Source: Candidatus Omnitrophota bacterium
GTDB lineage: Bacteria; Omnitrophota; Gorgyraeia; Gygaellales; Profunditerraquicolaceae
Direction: 5' to 3'
NCBI GenBank assembly: GCA_028687205.1
Contig: JAQUAP010000006.1
Span: forward strand, 1 to 27,192
DNA: 27,192 bases
In this document: positions 14,870 through 22,502 of the stretch, piece by piece
Layout of the letters: each line of letters begins with the position of its first letter
How positions within the stretch are numbered: position 1 is the stretch's first letter
Position numbers and translations under genes: made by a program
The notes under the pieces: generated by a model
Seen by the model: only the letters and a program-made list of their open reading frames with translations
Databases searched by the model: none
What the model was told of the DNA's origin: nothing

Positions 14870-15969
14870 ACATACTCCATATCACCAACCATCTTGATGT
14901 CGGCGGCATAACCAGCTACGTATTTACCCTTGCCAGTGGCTTAAAAAAAAGAGGGCATAACGTATATGTCGCTTCTTCAGGCGGAGAGCTGCTGGGAAAA
15001 TTTCAAGCCGCGGGGATAATTTATATCCCCATACCGATAAGGACAAAAAAGGAGATCAGCCCCGGGATAATTTTTAGCGCGCTTAAATTATCTGGTATAA
15101 TAAGAAAGTATAAGATTGATATCATCCATACGCATAGCCGGACCACCCAGGTCTTAGGCTGGTTTTTGCATAAGCTCACCCGCCGGGCGCGCGTTTTTAC
15201 CTGCCACGGGTTTTTTAAGCGCAGGATTTTACGCAGTATTTTCCCCTGTTGGGGAGAGGGGATAATCGCCATAAGCGGCCAGGTAAAAGAGCATTTGATC
15301 AGGGATTTCAAGGTCCCGGAAAAAGATATCGCCGTAATAAATAACGGGATAGATATCGATAGATTTAAAGCGGCAGCCCTAAAGCCAAAAACCCTGATGA
15401 AAAAGAGCCTGGGGTTAAGCGAGGGGCCCGTAATCGGGATTATCGCCCGGCTTTCGGATGTTAAGGGCCATAAATACCTCATTACGGCGATGAAAGAAGT
15501 CTTAGTAGAATACCCCGCGGCCCAATTGCTTATGATGGGCACGGGAAAAATGCAGGAAGATCTAAACGGCTTAGCCGCCAGCTTAGGGATCAGTAAAAGC
15601 GTATTCTTTATCCCGGAAATCTCGGATACAGTAGATGCCTTATCCGCGATGGATATCTTTGTCATGCCTTCACTCCAGGAAGGGTTGGGCCTGGCGCTGA
15701 TGGAGGCAATGGCTGCGGGCCTGGCGGTCATCGGCTCAAATGTCGGCGGGATTAAAACCCTGATCCAGGACAGGCAGAATGGTTTATTAGCCAAGCCGGC
15801 TGATAGCGAAGGGCTGGCCAGCGCGATATTGAATTTGCTTGGCGATCCTTCTAAAAGAGAGGCTTTAGGCAAACAGGCGCAGGATTTTATTCAACATAAT
15901 TTCTCACAAGACAAAATGGTCATGGAGACCGAGAAGGAGTATCTGACGTGTTTAAACGCAAAAGATTAG
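14866..15969 (+). CDS. GT4 family glycosyltransferase
   Basis: A 367-residue GT-B retaining glycosyltransferase of family GT4. N-terminal LDVGGITSYVFTLASGLKKRGH binds the acceptor side; the C-terminal domain has IGIIARLSDVKGHKYLITAM and the donor-binding E-x7-E motif E272-GLGLALM-E280, then GSNVGGIKTLI. The N-terminal half is similar in layout to the GT4 half of the preceding fusion (for example, VGG near the start and a TCHG motif), suggesting duplication. It overlaps the preceding gene by four bases (ATGA), so translation is coupled. Probably adds a sugar to the LPS core or a related surface glycan; specificity unknown. Confidence 0.92.
   Translation: MNILHITNHLDVGGITSYVFTLASGLKKRGHNVYVASSGGELLGKFQAAGIIYIPIPIRTKKEISPGIIFSALKLSGIIRKYKIDIIHTHSRTTQVLGWFLHKLTRRARVFTCHGFFKRRILRSIFPCWGEGIIAISGQVKEHLIRDFKVPEKDIAVINNGIDIDRFKAAALKPKTLMKKSLGLSEGPVIGIIARLSDVKGHKYLITAMKEVLVEYPAAQLLMMGTGKMQEDLNGLAASLGISKSVFFIPEISDTVDALSAMDIFVMPSLQEGLGLALMEAMAAGLAVIGSNVGGIKTLIQDRQNGLLAKPADSEGLASAILNLLGDPSKREALGKQAQDFIQHNFSQDKMVMETEKEYLTCLNAKD
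15934..15939 (+). promoter_or_regulatory. ribosome-binding site for deacetylase
   Basis: AAGGAG lies eight bases before a GTG at 15948, inside the 3' end of the GT4 gene. It supports the GTG as the start of the polysaccharide deacetylase, giving a 22-base overlap with the upstream gene. Confidence 0.65.
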
Positions 15970-16745
15970 TTCTTTTAGGGTTAGTAATTATTGCGGTCAT
16001 ATTTTCCTGCGCCGCGTTTTTACGCAGCCACTATAGCGTGCCTATACTCATGTATCATTCCGTAAGCCCTGAGCCCAATCCTTATATGAAACTTCTGACC
16101 GTAAAACCCGAGACGTTCAGGCGGCAGATGCGTTTTTTAAAAGAACGCCATTATAATGTCGTGCCCCTGGTTGAGATCGCCGATTTAATCAAGAACAATA
16201 AGAAAATCCCTCCCCGCACGCTGGCCATAACTTTTGACGACGGATTTAAAGATAACTATACTTACGCCTTTCCTATGCTTAAGGAATATAATTTTCCGGC
16301 GACGATATTTGTCGTTATCAATGAAATCGGCAGGCCTGAGCAGGACAGGCTTTCCTGGGATGATATAGCGGTTATGCAGGCATCGGGCCTGATTACTTTC
16401 GGCGTGCATACCCTTACGCATCCTTATCTTCCGGGGGCAACTTCGCAGGCAGCCCTGCAAAAAGAAATCGCGGGTTCCAAAAAGATATTAGAAGAGAAGC
16501 TGGGCAGGAAGGCGGATAGTTTTTGTTACCCCGGAGGAAGATTCGACGCAAAAAGCAGGCAGGCAGTTATTGCTGCCGGTTATAGCGTGGCTGTGGCGAG
16601 TAATCCGGGCAAGCGTTTTGCCGATAATGATGTTTTCGCCCTCAAGCGCATCAGGATCTCTGAGAATTGCGCCAATTTATTTATTTTTTGGGTAGAGACA
16701 AGCGGTTATTATAATTTTATGCGGGAGAGCAAGTATAAAAAATAA
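15948..16745 (+). CDS. membrane-anchored polysaccharide deacetylase (CE4)
   Basis: A 265-residue NodB-domain protein that would remove N-acetyl groups from an amino-sugar polymer or glycolipid outside the cytoplasmic membrane. A short basic N terminus and a hydrophobic stretch at about 7-25 form a signal anchor. The CE4 domain shows VPILMYHSVS, the motif-1 T95-F-D97-D98-G99, the metal-binding H154-x3-H158 in GVHTLTHPYL, and SFCYPGGRFD at 191-200. All metal and catalytic positions that can be seen by eye are kept. The start is GTG, supported by the AAGGAG eight bases before it. It lies between glycosyltransferase genes, so the substrate is probably the glycan they build or its lipid-linked precursor. 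Confidence 0.9.
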   Translation: MFKRKRLVLLGLVIIAVIFSCAAFLRSHYSVPILMYHSVSPEPNPYMKLLTVKPETFRRQMRFLKERHYNVVPLVEIADLIKNNKKIPPRTLAITFDDGFKDNYTYAFPMLKEYNFPATIFVVINEIGRPEQDRLSWDDIAVMQASGLITFGVHTLTHPYLPGATSQAALQKEIAGSKKILEEKLGRKADSFCYPGGRFDAKSRQAVIAAGYSVAVASNPGKRFADNDVFALKRIRISENCANLFIFWVETSGYYNFMRESKYKK

Positions 16746-17761
16746 TGCCGGAAAATAAAAAAATACTTATTTTTAACGTTAACTGGCTGGGGGATGTGCT
16801 TTTCTCTACGGCGGTAATCAGGAATATCCGGCGCAACTTCCCGGAGAGTTTTATCGCCTGTATCGTACCCAGCAGGTGTTATCCGGTGCTCAAGGGTAAT
16901 CCGCACCTGGATGAAATTATTATCTTTGACGAAAAAGACCGGCATAAGGGGGTTATCCGGCAGCTGGATTTTGTGCGCAGCCTTAAAGAAAAAAAATTTG
17001 ATATGGTCTTTCTTTTGCACCGCTCATTCAGCCGCGCGCTTATCTGCCGCCTCGCCGGCATACCCGAGAGAATAGGCCATTATACAAAAAAGCGGGGGTT
17101 TTTGCTGACCAAAAAATTTATGCCGCCCAGGAGGGACTCACTGCACCGCATCGACTATTATCTGGATGTGCTCGAGCAGGCCGGATTAAAAGTAGAAGAC
17201 AGGTATACGGAATTCTTTGTCAGCGGGCAAGACAGCGCTTTTGTGGAGAATTTCCTGGATAAAAATTCGGTTGCAAAAGGCGATTTTATCGCGGTATTAA
17301 ACCCCGGAGGTAACTGGCTGCCTAAGCGTTGGCCGAAGGAATACTGGGCAGAACTGGCGGATAAATTAACGGAAGAATTTGGCGCAAAAGTAATTATCAG
17401 CGGTTCCCACAACGATTTGTCATTAGCTATGGATATCCAGGAGAAGATGCTGCATAAGCCGCTCATTGCCTGCGGCGCCTTTAACTTAAAGCAGCTCGGG
17501 GCGTTAGCTAGAAAAGCGGATTTATTTATTACCGCCGATACCGGCCCCCTGCATATTGCCAACAGCATCGGCGCTAAAAAAATAATCGCGCTCTTCGGTC
17601 CCACTGCGCCCGAAATAACCGGGCCGTATCCGTCAAAAAACGTCACGCTCCTGCAAAAAGATGTCGGGTGTGTTATTCCCTGCTACGAAGTGCATTGTAG
17701 AGACAACCGCTGCATGAAGGCGATCAAGCCGGACGACGTCCTAAAAGAGATAAAAAAATAA
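16745..17761 (+). CDS. GT9 heptosyltransferase-like protein
   Basis: A single-domain GT9 of 338 residues, related to WaaC/WaaF heptosyltransferases, which add ADP-heptose to the LPS inner core on the cytoplasmic side. It begins ILIFNVNWLGDVLFSTAVIRNIRRNFP, has the NPGGNWLPKRWPKEYWAELA donor-binding stretch and ITADTGPLHIANSIGAKKIIALFGPT. It ends with four spaced cysteines, C309, C313, C318 and C323, before the last helix. The ATG overlaps the deacetylase stop by one base (TAATG). It may be the WaaF-type enzyme of this organism, but with several GT9 domains in the cluster the order of action cannot be fixed. Confidence 0.92.
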   Translation: MPENKKILIFNVNWLGDVLFSTAVIRNIRRNFPESFIACIVPSRCYPVLKGNPHLDEIIIFDEKDRHKGVIRQLDFVRSLKEKKFDMVFLLHRSFSRALICRLAGIPERIGHYTKKRGFLLTKKFMPPRRDSLHRIDYYLDVLEQAGLKVEDRYTEFFVSGQDSAFVENFLDKNSVAKGDFIAVLNPGGNWLPKRWPKEYWAELADKLTEEFGAKVIISGSHNDLSLAMDIQEKMLHKPLIACGAFNLKQLGALARKADLFITADTGPLHIANSIGAKKIIALFGPTAPEITGPYPSKNVTLLQKDVGCVIPCYEVHCRDNRCMKAIKPDDVLKEIKK

Positions 17762-17762
17762 G

Positions 17763-19787
17763 ATGGCCAATAAAATTTTATTCATTAGCTTAAGCAATAT
17801 CGGCGACGCGCTGCTTAGCCTGCCGGTCCTGGATTGCCTGCGCGCCAATTTCCCCGCGGCGCAAATCACGGTGTTGGCCGGTTCGCGGCCGAGAGAGATA
17901 TTTGAGAATAACCCGCATATACATAAATTTATCGCCTATGATAAGCAGGATACCTGGAAAGCAAAAATAAAATTATTCAATGCCTTAAGGAAAGAAAAAT
18001 TCGACCTGGTCGTGGATTTACGCAACAGCTTCCTGGGCGCGCTCCTTCCGGCTAAATATAAAATCTCACCTTTTTTAAAAATCCCCCAAGGAATAAAGCA
18101 TATGAAGGATAAGCACCTTTATAAAATCCAAGCTATGGTAAAAATTAAAAATGCGCCTGGGCCGGCTAAAGCGCTCTATTTGAGCCCCGCGGACAATGCG
18201 CAGGTTACTCAGCTATTAAAAGAAAATAATATCAATGAGGCCGATAAATTAATCGTCATTTCACCGGGAGCGCGCAGCCACACTAAGCGCTGGCTGCAGG
18301 AAAGGTTTGTAGAGCTGATCAAGAGATTAAAAGAAGAATTTCCGGCCAAGATAATCCTGGTAGGGGATAAAGACGATGTTGAAAGCAATAAAAATATCGC
18401 TAAAAATTCCGGGCTCCCGCTTTTAGACTTGAGCGCCAAGACGACATTAAGGGAGTTGGCCTGTTTATTAAGGAAAGCGGAGCTTTTGATTACTAACGAT
18501 AGCGCGAACCTGCATATGGCCAGTTATTTGAACGTTCCGGTAGTGGGCATATTCGGGATAACGGACGATGAAAAATACGGGCCCTGGTCAGAAGGTTCTT
18601 ACGTCGTTAAGAAAGAAATATCCTGCCGGCCCTGCGCCGAGGCGCAATGTAAATTCAGGACTTTAGAATGCCTCTCCCTGGTCCAGGTAGACGATGTGTT
18701 CCGGGCAGCAAAAGATATATTAACGCGCCGCTCTTTGCCGTTAACCGCTACCGGCGCGCGTGATTTTAAGCGTATCTTAATCGTGCGTACAGACAGGATC
18801 GGCGATGTGCTTTTATCCACCCCGGTGATTAAAGCGTTGAGGGATAAATACCCGCACGCCTATATTGCCATGATGGTTTCTCCTTACGCCAGGGATATTG
18901 TTGAGGGTAATCCCTATTTAGATAAGGTGATTATTTACGATAAGGATAAGCTGCATAAAAGCTGGTTAAGTTCGCTGCGGTTTGCCCGGGGCTTAAAGAA
19001 AAAGAAATTTGACCTGGCGCTCATCCTGCATCCGAGTAACCGGGCGCACCTGGTTAGCTTTTTGGCCGGTATACCCAGAAGGGCGGGCTATGACCGTAAG
19101 TTAGGATTTTTACTTACCGACAGGATCAGGCATACCAAGCAGAAGGGCGAAAAACATGAATTAGAATATAATTTAGATCTGCTAAGGTATTTAGGAATTG
19201 AGCCGCAGGATAAAAATTTATATATGCCGATAAAAGCCGAAGCTGAAAAGTGGGTGAAGGAATTATTCAGGCAGGAGGGCGTGCATGAAGCAGACAGGCT
19301 GCTGGCTATTCATCCTGCCGCAAGCTGCCCTTCCAAGATCTGGCCTGCCGAGCGTTTTGCGACAGCTGCGGATAATCTGGCGCAAAAATACGGATTTAAA
19401 ATTTTAATTGTTGCCGGGCCAAAAGACTTGAAACTCGCCGAGGCCCTGGTTAAAAATATGCGCTCAAGCGCAATTAACCTGGCCGGTAAAACTTCCGTGG
19501 CGCAATTAGCCAGCCTTTTAAAGAGATGCACGCTGTTTATTTCTAATGATTCAGGCCCGGTGCATATCGCCTCAAGCCTGGGCACGCCGGTAATTTCCAT
19601 CTTCGGCAGGAAGCAGGCAGGCCTTGGCCCCAGGCGCTGGGGGCCGCTCGGCCTTAAGGATAAAATTTTACATAAAGATGCCGGCTGCATTGAGTGCCTG
19701 GCGCATAATTGCCAAAAGCAATTCGCCTGCCTGAAGGCGCTTAGCGTTGCAGACGTAGTTTCCGCGGCTGATGCAATTTTAAGTTGA
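17763..19787 (+). CDS. tandem GT9-GT9 heptosyltransferase-like protein
   Basis: A 674-residue protein of two complete GT9 domains. The first (1 to about 325) begins ILFISLSNIGDALLSLPVL, has SPGARSHTKRWLQERFVELI and LITNDSANLHMASYLNVPVVGIFG. The second (about 335-674) begins RILIVRTDRIGDVLLSTPVIKAL, has HPAASCPSKIWPAERFA and FISNDSGPVHIASSLGTPVISIFG. Each ends with a C-x2-C-x4-C-x5-C group; the second is C642, C645, C650, C656. Both halves keep the motifs of active GT9 enzymes, although the first half is the more divergent. It starts one base after the preceding stop. Two in-line domains may add two successive heptoses or related sugars. Confidence 0.92.
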   Translation: MANKILFISLSNIGDALLSLPVLDCLRANFPAAQITVLAGSRPREIFENNPHIHKFIAYDKQDTWKAKIKLFNALRKEKFDLVVDLRNSFLGALLPAKYKISPFLKIPQGIKHMKDKHLYKIQAMVKIKNAPGPAKALYLSPADNAQVTQLLKENNINEADKLIVISPGARSHTKRWLQERFVELIKRLKEEFPAKIILVGDKDDVESNKNIAKNSGLPLLDLSAKTTLRELACLLRKAELLITNDSANLHMASYLNVPVVGIFGITDDEKYGPWSEGSYVVKKEISCRPCAEAQCKFRTLECLSLVQVDDVFRAAKDILTRRSLPLTATGARDFKRILIVRTDRIGDVLLSTPVIKALRDKYPHAYIAMMVSPYARDIVEGNPYLDKVIIYDKDKLHKSWLSSLRFARGLKKKKFDLALILHPSNRAHLVSFLAGIPRRAGYDRKLGFLLTDRIRHTKQKGEKHELEYNLDLLRYLGIEPQDKNLYMPIKAEAEKWVKELFRQEGVHEADRLLAIHPAASCPSKIWPAERFATAADNLAQKYGFKILIVAGPKDLKLAEALVKNMRSSAINLAGKTSVAQLASLLKRCTLFISNDSGPVHIASSLGTPVISIFGRKQAGLGPRRWGPLGLKDKILHKDAGCIECLAHNCQKQFACLKALSVADVVSAADAILS

Positions 19788-19811
19788 TTTAGCGCCAGAT
19801 TGTGGTAAAAT
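19784..19811 (+). promoter_or_regulatory. candidate extended -10 promoter before Kdo/heptose cassette
   Basis: A -35 TTGATT (19784-19789), 16-base spacer and TAAAAT -10 (19806-19811) with an extended TG at 19803-19804. The -35 overlaps the stop codon of the GT9-GT9 gene. The -10 ends 12 bases before the ATG at 19824, predicting a leader of about six bases. No Shine-Dalgarno is visible in between. The 36-base gap is the only break between the glycosyltransferase run and the sugar-precursor run. Confidence 0.48.
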
Positions 19812-19823
19812 TAAAGCTTCGCG

Positions 19824-20753
19824 ATGATTAATCTAAACAAGGTTAAGACATATTCGGTTAGAGAGCGCCAGAGCAAGGTGAAGTTGGCGGATTTTGCCCA
19901 GCTACCGGCTAAGCATAAGAGTTTTTCCGGCTTCTATAACTCTTTGCCTAATATCTTAAAGGCAAAGGAGTTACGCAACGTGGCCGATGACCTGGTGCGT
20001 GCCCGTAAGCGGGGTAAGGCGGTTATATTCATGGCCGGCGCGCACGTTATCAAATGCGGGTTAAATCCGGTATTAATCGAGCTGATTAAAAAGAAAGTAA
20101 TTACCTGCATAGCCTTAAACGGCGCGGGTATTATCCACGATTTTGAAATCGCCTTTCAAGGGGCAACTTCCGAGGATGTCGCGGAAAATCTTAAAACCGG
20201 TAAATTCGGCATGGGCCGGGAGACCGCGGAATTTATTAATACCGCGGTAAACGAGGGCGCACTAAGGGGCTTAGGGTTAGGGTTTTCTGTCGCCCAAAAA
20301 ATAGCCGGTTCAGCCTTACGTTATAAAAATTTGAGCCTTTTATGCAATGCTTATAAATATAAAGTCCCGCTTTGCGTTTTCGTCGCTATCGGCACGGACA
20401 TTATCCATCAACACCCCTCATTTAACGCCGGTTTAACCGGCGAGGCAAGCCATAAGGACTTTTGCACCCTGGCCGGAAATATCCGCTTCCTGAACAAGGG
20501 CGGCGTAGTTTTAAATTTCGGCTCAAGCGTAATCCTGCCGGAGGTATTTTTAAAGGCCCTGAATTTATGCCGTAATTTAGGCAATCAGGTTAAAGATTTT
20601 ACCAGCGCGAATTTTGACATGATCTATCAATACCGTGCGGCGCAAAACGTCGTCAACCGGCCGACGCAGTCAGGCGGCAAGGGTTATTATATAATCGGCC
20701 ACCATGAAATAATGCTGCCGCTCCTGGCGCAGGCAGTGATTGAAAAGCTATGA
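19824..20753 (+). CDS. deoxyhypusine synthase-like protein
   Basis: A 309-residue protein of the deoxyhypusine synthase (DHS) fold. DHS uses NAD and spermidine to modify a lysine of eIF5A in eukaryotes and archaea; bacteria lack hypusine, and bacterial relatives known so far make polyamines or are uncharacterised. Visible family-like parts: VIFMAGAHVIKCGLNPVLIELI, the glycine-rich NGAGIIHDFEIAFQGATSEDV, a CVFVAIGTDIIHQHP segment, and GGKGYYIIGHHEIMLPLLA near the end. K286 in GGKG sits where DHS has its imine-forming lysine (alignment by eye). A candidate promoter lies just upstream, and the next gene, heptose kinase, overlaps by four bases. A role in the LPS sugar or polyamine-linked envelope chemistry is inferred only from context. 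Confidence 0.78.
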   Translation: MINLNKVKTYSVRERQSKVKLADFAQLPAKHKSFSGFYNSLPNILKAKELRNVADDLVRARKRGKAVIFMAGAHVIKCGLNPVLIELIKKKVITCIALNGAGIIHDFEIAFQGATSEDVAENLKTGKFGMGRETAEFINTAVNEGALRGLGLGFSVAQKIAGSALRYKNLSLLCNAYKYKVPLCVFVAIGTDIIHQHPSFNAGLTGEASHKDFCTLAGNIRFLNKGGVVLNFGSSVILPEVFLKALNLCRNLGNQVKDFTSANFDMIYQYRAAQNVVNRPTQSGGKGYYIIGHHEIMLPLLAQAVIEKL

Positions 20754-21763
20754 AAAACCTGAAAGATATAATCCGCAGGCTCAATAAAGCCAAAGTCCTG
20801 GTTATCGGCGACCTGATCCTTGATGAGTATATCTGGGGTAAGGTGGAAAGGATTTCGCCTGAGGCGCCTGTGCCGGTAGTCTGGGCCAATAAACGCACGC
20901 ATATCCCGGGAGGGGCGGCAAACGTCGCCAGCAACATCCGCTCTTTTGATGCCGAGGTTTATTTAGCCGGCGTTATCGGTAGCGACCATAATGCCCGCAT
21001 ACTCCTGTCGGAATTAAAGAAGAAAAAGATAGATACTAAAGGCATATGCGAGGAACCGGAGAGGTATACGACAGTCAAGACCCGGATTATCTCGGGGCAC
21101 CAGCAGGTGGTCAGGGTCGATTGGGAGCATACCGAGGCTTTACGCCGGGAGACGACGCGCAAGATTTTTAATTTTATTAAGAAAAATATTGATGCCTTTG
21201 ACGCTATCATCATCGAGGATTACGGTAAAGGCGTAATCAACGCCCAGTTATTAGAAGGCGTGATTCTGCTTGCCCAGGCGCATAAAAAGATTGTGACGGT
21301 TGACCCGAAAGAAGACCACTTCCAATATTACCGCCAGGTCACGGCGATTACCCCTAACCGCAAAGAACTGGAGAACGCGGTAAGGAACTTAAAGATCAAG
21401 GATCGCAAAAATAAACTGAAGCTGGAGAGCGATAAATTATTTACCGATAAAGATATTGATATTGCCGGCCGGCAGATCCTGGAATATCTAGGGCTGGATT
21501 CATTGCTGGTTACTTTGGGCGAACAGGGGATGAAATTATTCGAAAAAGGGAAAAGCCCTACGCATATACCGACGGTGGCGCAGGAGGTATTTGACGTATC
21601 CGGAGCGGGAGATACGGTAATCTCCACTTTTACCCTCGGGCTTTGCGCCGGGGCAAGTAAGCTGGAAGCTGCGCATATCGCGAATTTCGCCGCGGGCATT
21701 GTTGTAGGCAAGATCGGCACAGCCACGGCTACCCGCGATGAACTTTTAAAAAGGTTAGGTTAA
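20750..21763 (+). CDS. hldA: D-glycero-D-manno-heptose-7-phosphate kinase
   Basis: A 337-residue PfkB/ribokinase-family kinase matching the kinase half of HldE (RfaE domain I), which makes heptose-1,7-bisphosphate on the way to ADP-heptose. Signatures: VIGDLILDEYIWGKVERISPEAPVPVV at the N terminus, the glycine pair in HIPGGAANVASNI, TVDPKEDH and TPNRKEL in the middle, and the anion-hole/catalytic motif DVSGAGDT with D288. There is no C-terminal nucleotidyltransferase domain, so unlike E. coli HldE this is a stand-alone kinase and the adenylyltransferase (hldC-type), GmhA and GmhB must be elsewhere. It overlaps the DHS-like gene by ATGA. Its product would feed the GT9 enzymes encoded upstream. 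Confidence 0.9.
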   Translation: MKNLKDIIRRLNKAKVLVIGDLILDEYIWGKVERISPEAPVPVVWANKRTHIPGGAANVASNIRSFDAEVYLAGVIGSDHNARILLSELKKKKIDTKGICEEPERYTTVKTRIISGHQQVVRVDWEHTEALRRETTRKIFNFIKKNIDAFDAIIIEDYGKGVINAQLLEGVILLAQAHKKIVTVDPKEDHFQYYRQVTAITPNRKELENAVRNLKIKDRKNKLKLESDKLFTDKDIDIAGRQILEYLGLDSLLVTLGEQGMKLFEKGKSPTHIPTVAQEVFDVSGAGDTVISTFTLGLCAGASKLEAAHIANFAAGIVVGKIGTATATRDELLKRLG

Positions 21764-21764
21764 G

Positions 21765-22499
21765 ATGGATGTCATCGGAGTTATACCGGCGAGGTTCTCT
21801 TCCACCAGGTTTGAAGGAAAAGTCCTGGCCAAGATACTCGGCAAGCCCATGCTCCAGTATGTCTATGAGCGGGCAAAGCAGGCCAGGCTGCTTGATGATA
21901 TCATTATTGCCTGCGACCATGAGTCGGTAGCGGATGCCGCCCTGGAGTTTGGGGCTAAGGTAGTGATGACCTCCAAGAGCCATGCCTCAGGCACGGACAG
22001 GATCAGCGAGGTGGTCAATCCGCTGGACGTAAAAATAGTCGTGAATATCCAGGCAGACGAGCCGTTGATCCACCCCAGTATGATCGATAGCGTGGCCAGC
22101 GCGCTTTTAGACGATAAAAATATCATTATGGCTACGCTGATGAAAAAGATAGAAGACCCTAGCCTGGTCGATGACCCGAATGTCGTCAAGGTGGTCGTGG
22201 ATAAAAATAATTTCGCGCTCTATTTTTCGCGCGCCGCTATCCCGCACTTAGCGGCTAACGCGGAAATCAAGCAGCCGCTTTATTTTAAGCATATCGGGCT
22301 CTACGCTTATACTAAAGATTTCCTTTTTATTTATAAGAACCTGCCGGTTTCCAATTTAGAGCAGACCGAACGCCTGGAGCAGTTAAGGGTGCTTGAGGAA
22401 GGTTTCCGCATTAAGGTCATTGAAACTAATTTTGATACGGTAGGCGTAGATACGCCGGAAGATTTAGAAAAAGTCAAACTAACCCTGGCCAAAGGATAA
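21765..22499 (+). CDS. kdsB: CMP-Kdo synthetase
   Basis: Activates Kdo with CTP to CMP-Kdo, the donor used by WaaA. The 244-residue protein has the nucleotidyltransferase opening IPARFSSTRFEGKVLAKILGKPMLQYVYERA, the DRISEVV and NIQADEPLIHP metal-binding stretch, a FSRAAIPH segment, and HIGLYAYTKDFL with LEQTERLEQLRVLEEGF near the end. These are diagnostic of KdsB; the usual LPGKPL of the family reads FEGKVL here. The ATG lies one base after the hldA stop. It belongs with kdsA, kdsD and kdsC immediately downstream, giving the whole Kdo activation route in one run. Confidence 0.96.
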   Translation: MDVIGVIPARFSSTRFEGKVLAKILGKPMLQYVYERAKQARLLDDIIIACDHESVADAALEFGAKVVMTSKSHASGTDRISEVVNPLDVKIVVNIQADEPLIHPSMIDSVASALLDDKNIIMATLMKKIEDPSLVDDPNVVKVVVDKNNFALYFSRAAIPHLAANAEIKQPLYFKHIGLYAYTKDFLFIYKNLPVSNLEQTERLEQLRVLEEGFRIKVIETNFDTVGVDTPEDLEKVKLTLAKG

Positions 22500-22502
22500 G
22501 CT

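Noticed and set aside
15021..15872. Long minus-strand open frame (283 codons) opposite a glycosyltransferase
   Set aside because: It mirrors a clearly recognisable GT4 gene on the plus strand, its translation resembles no family, and it has no start signals of its own.
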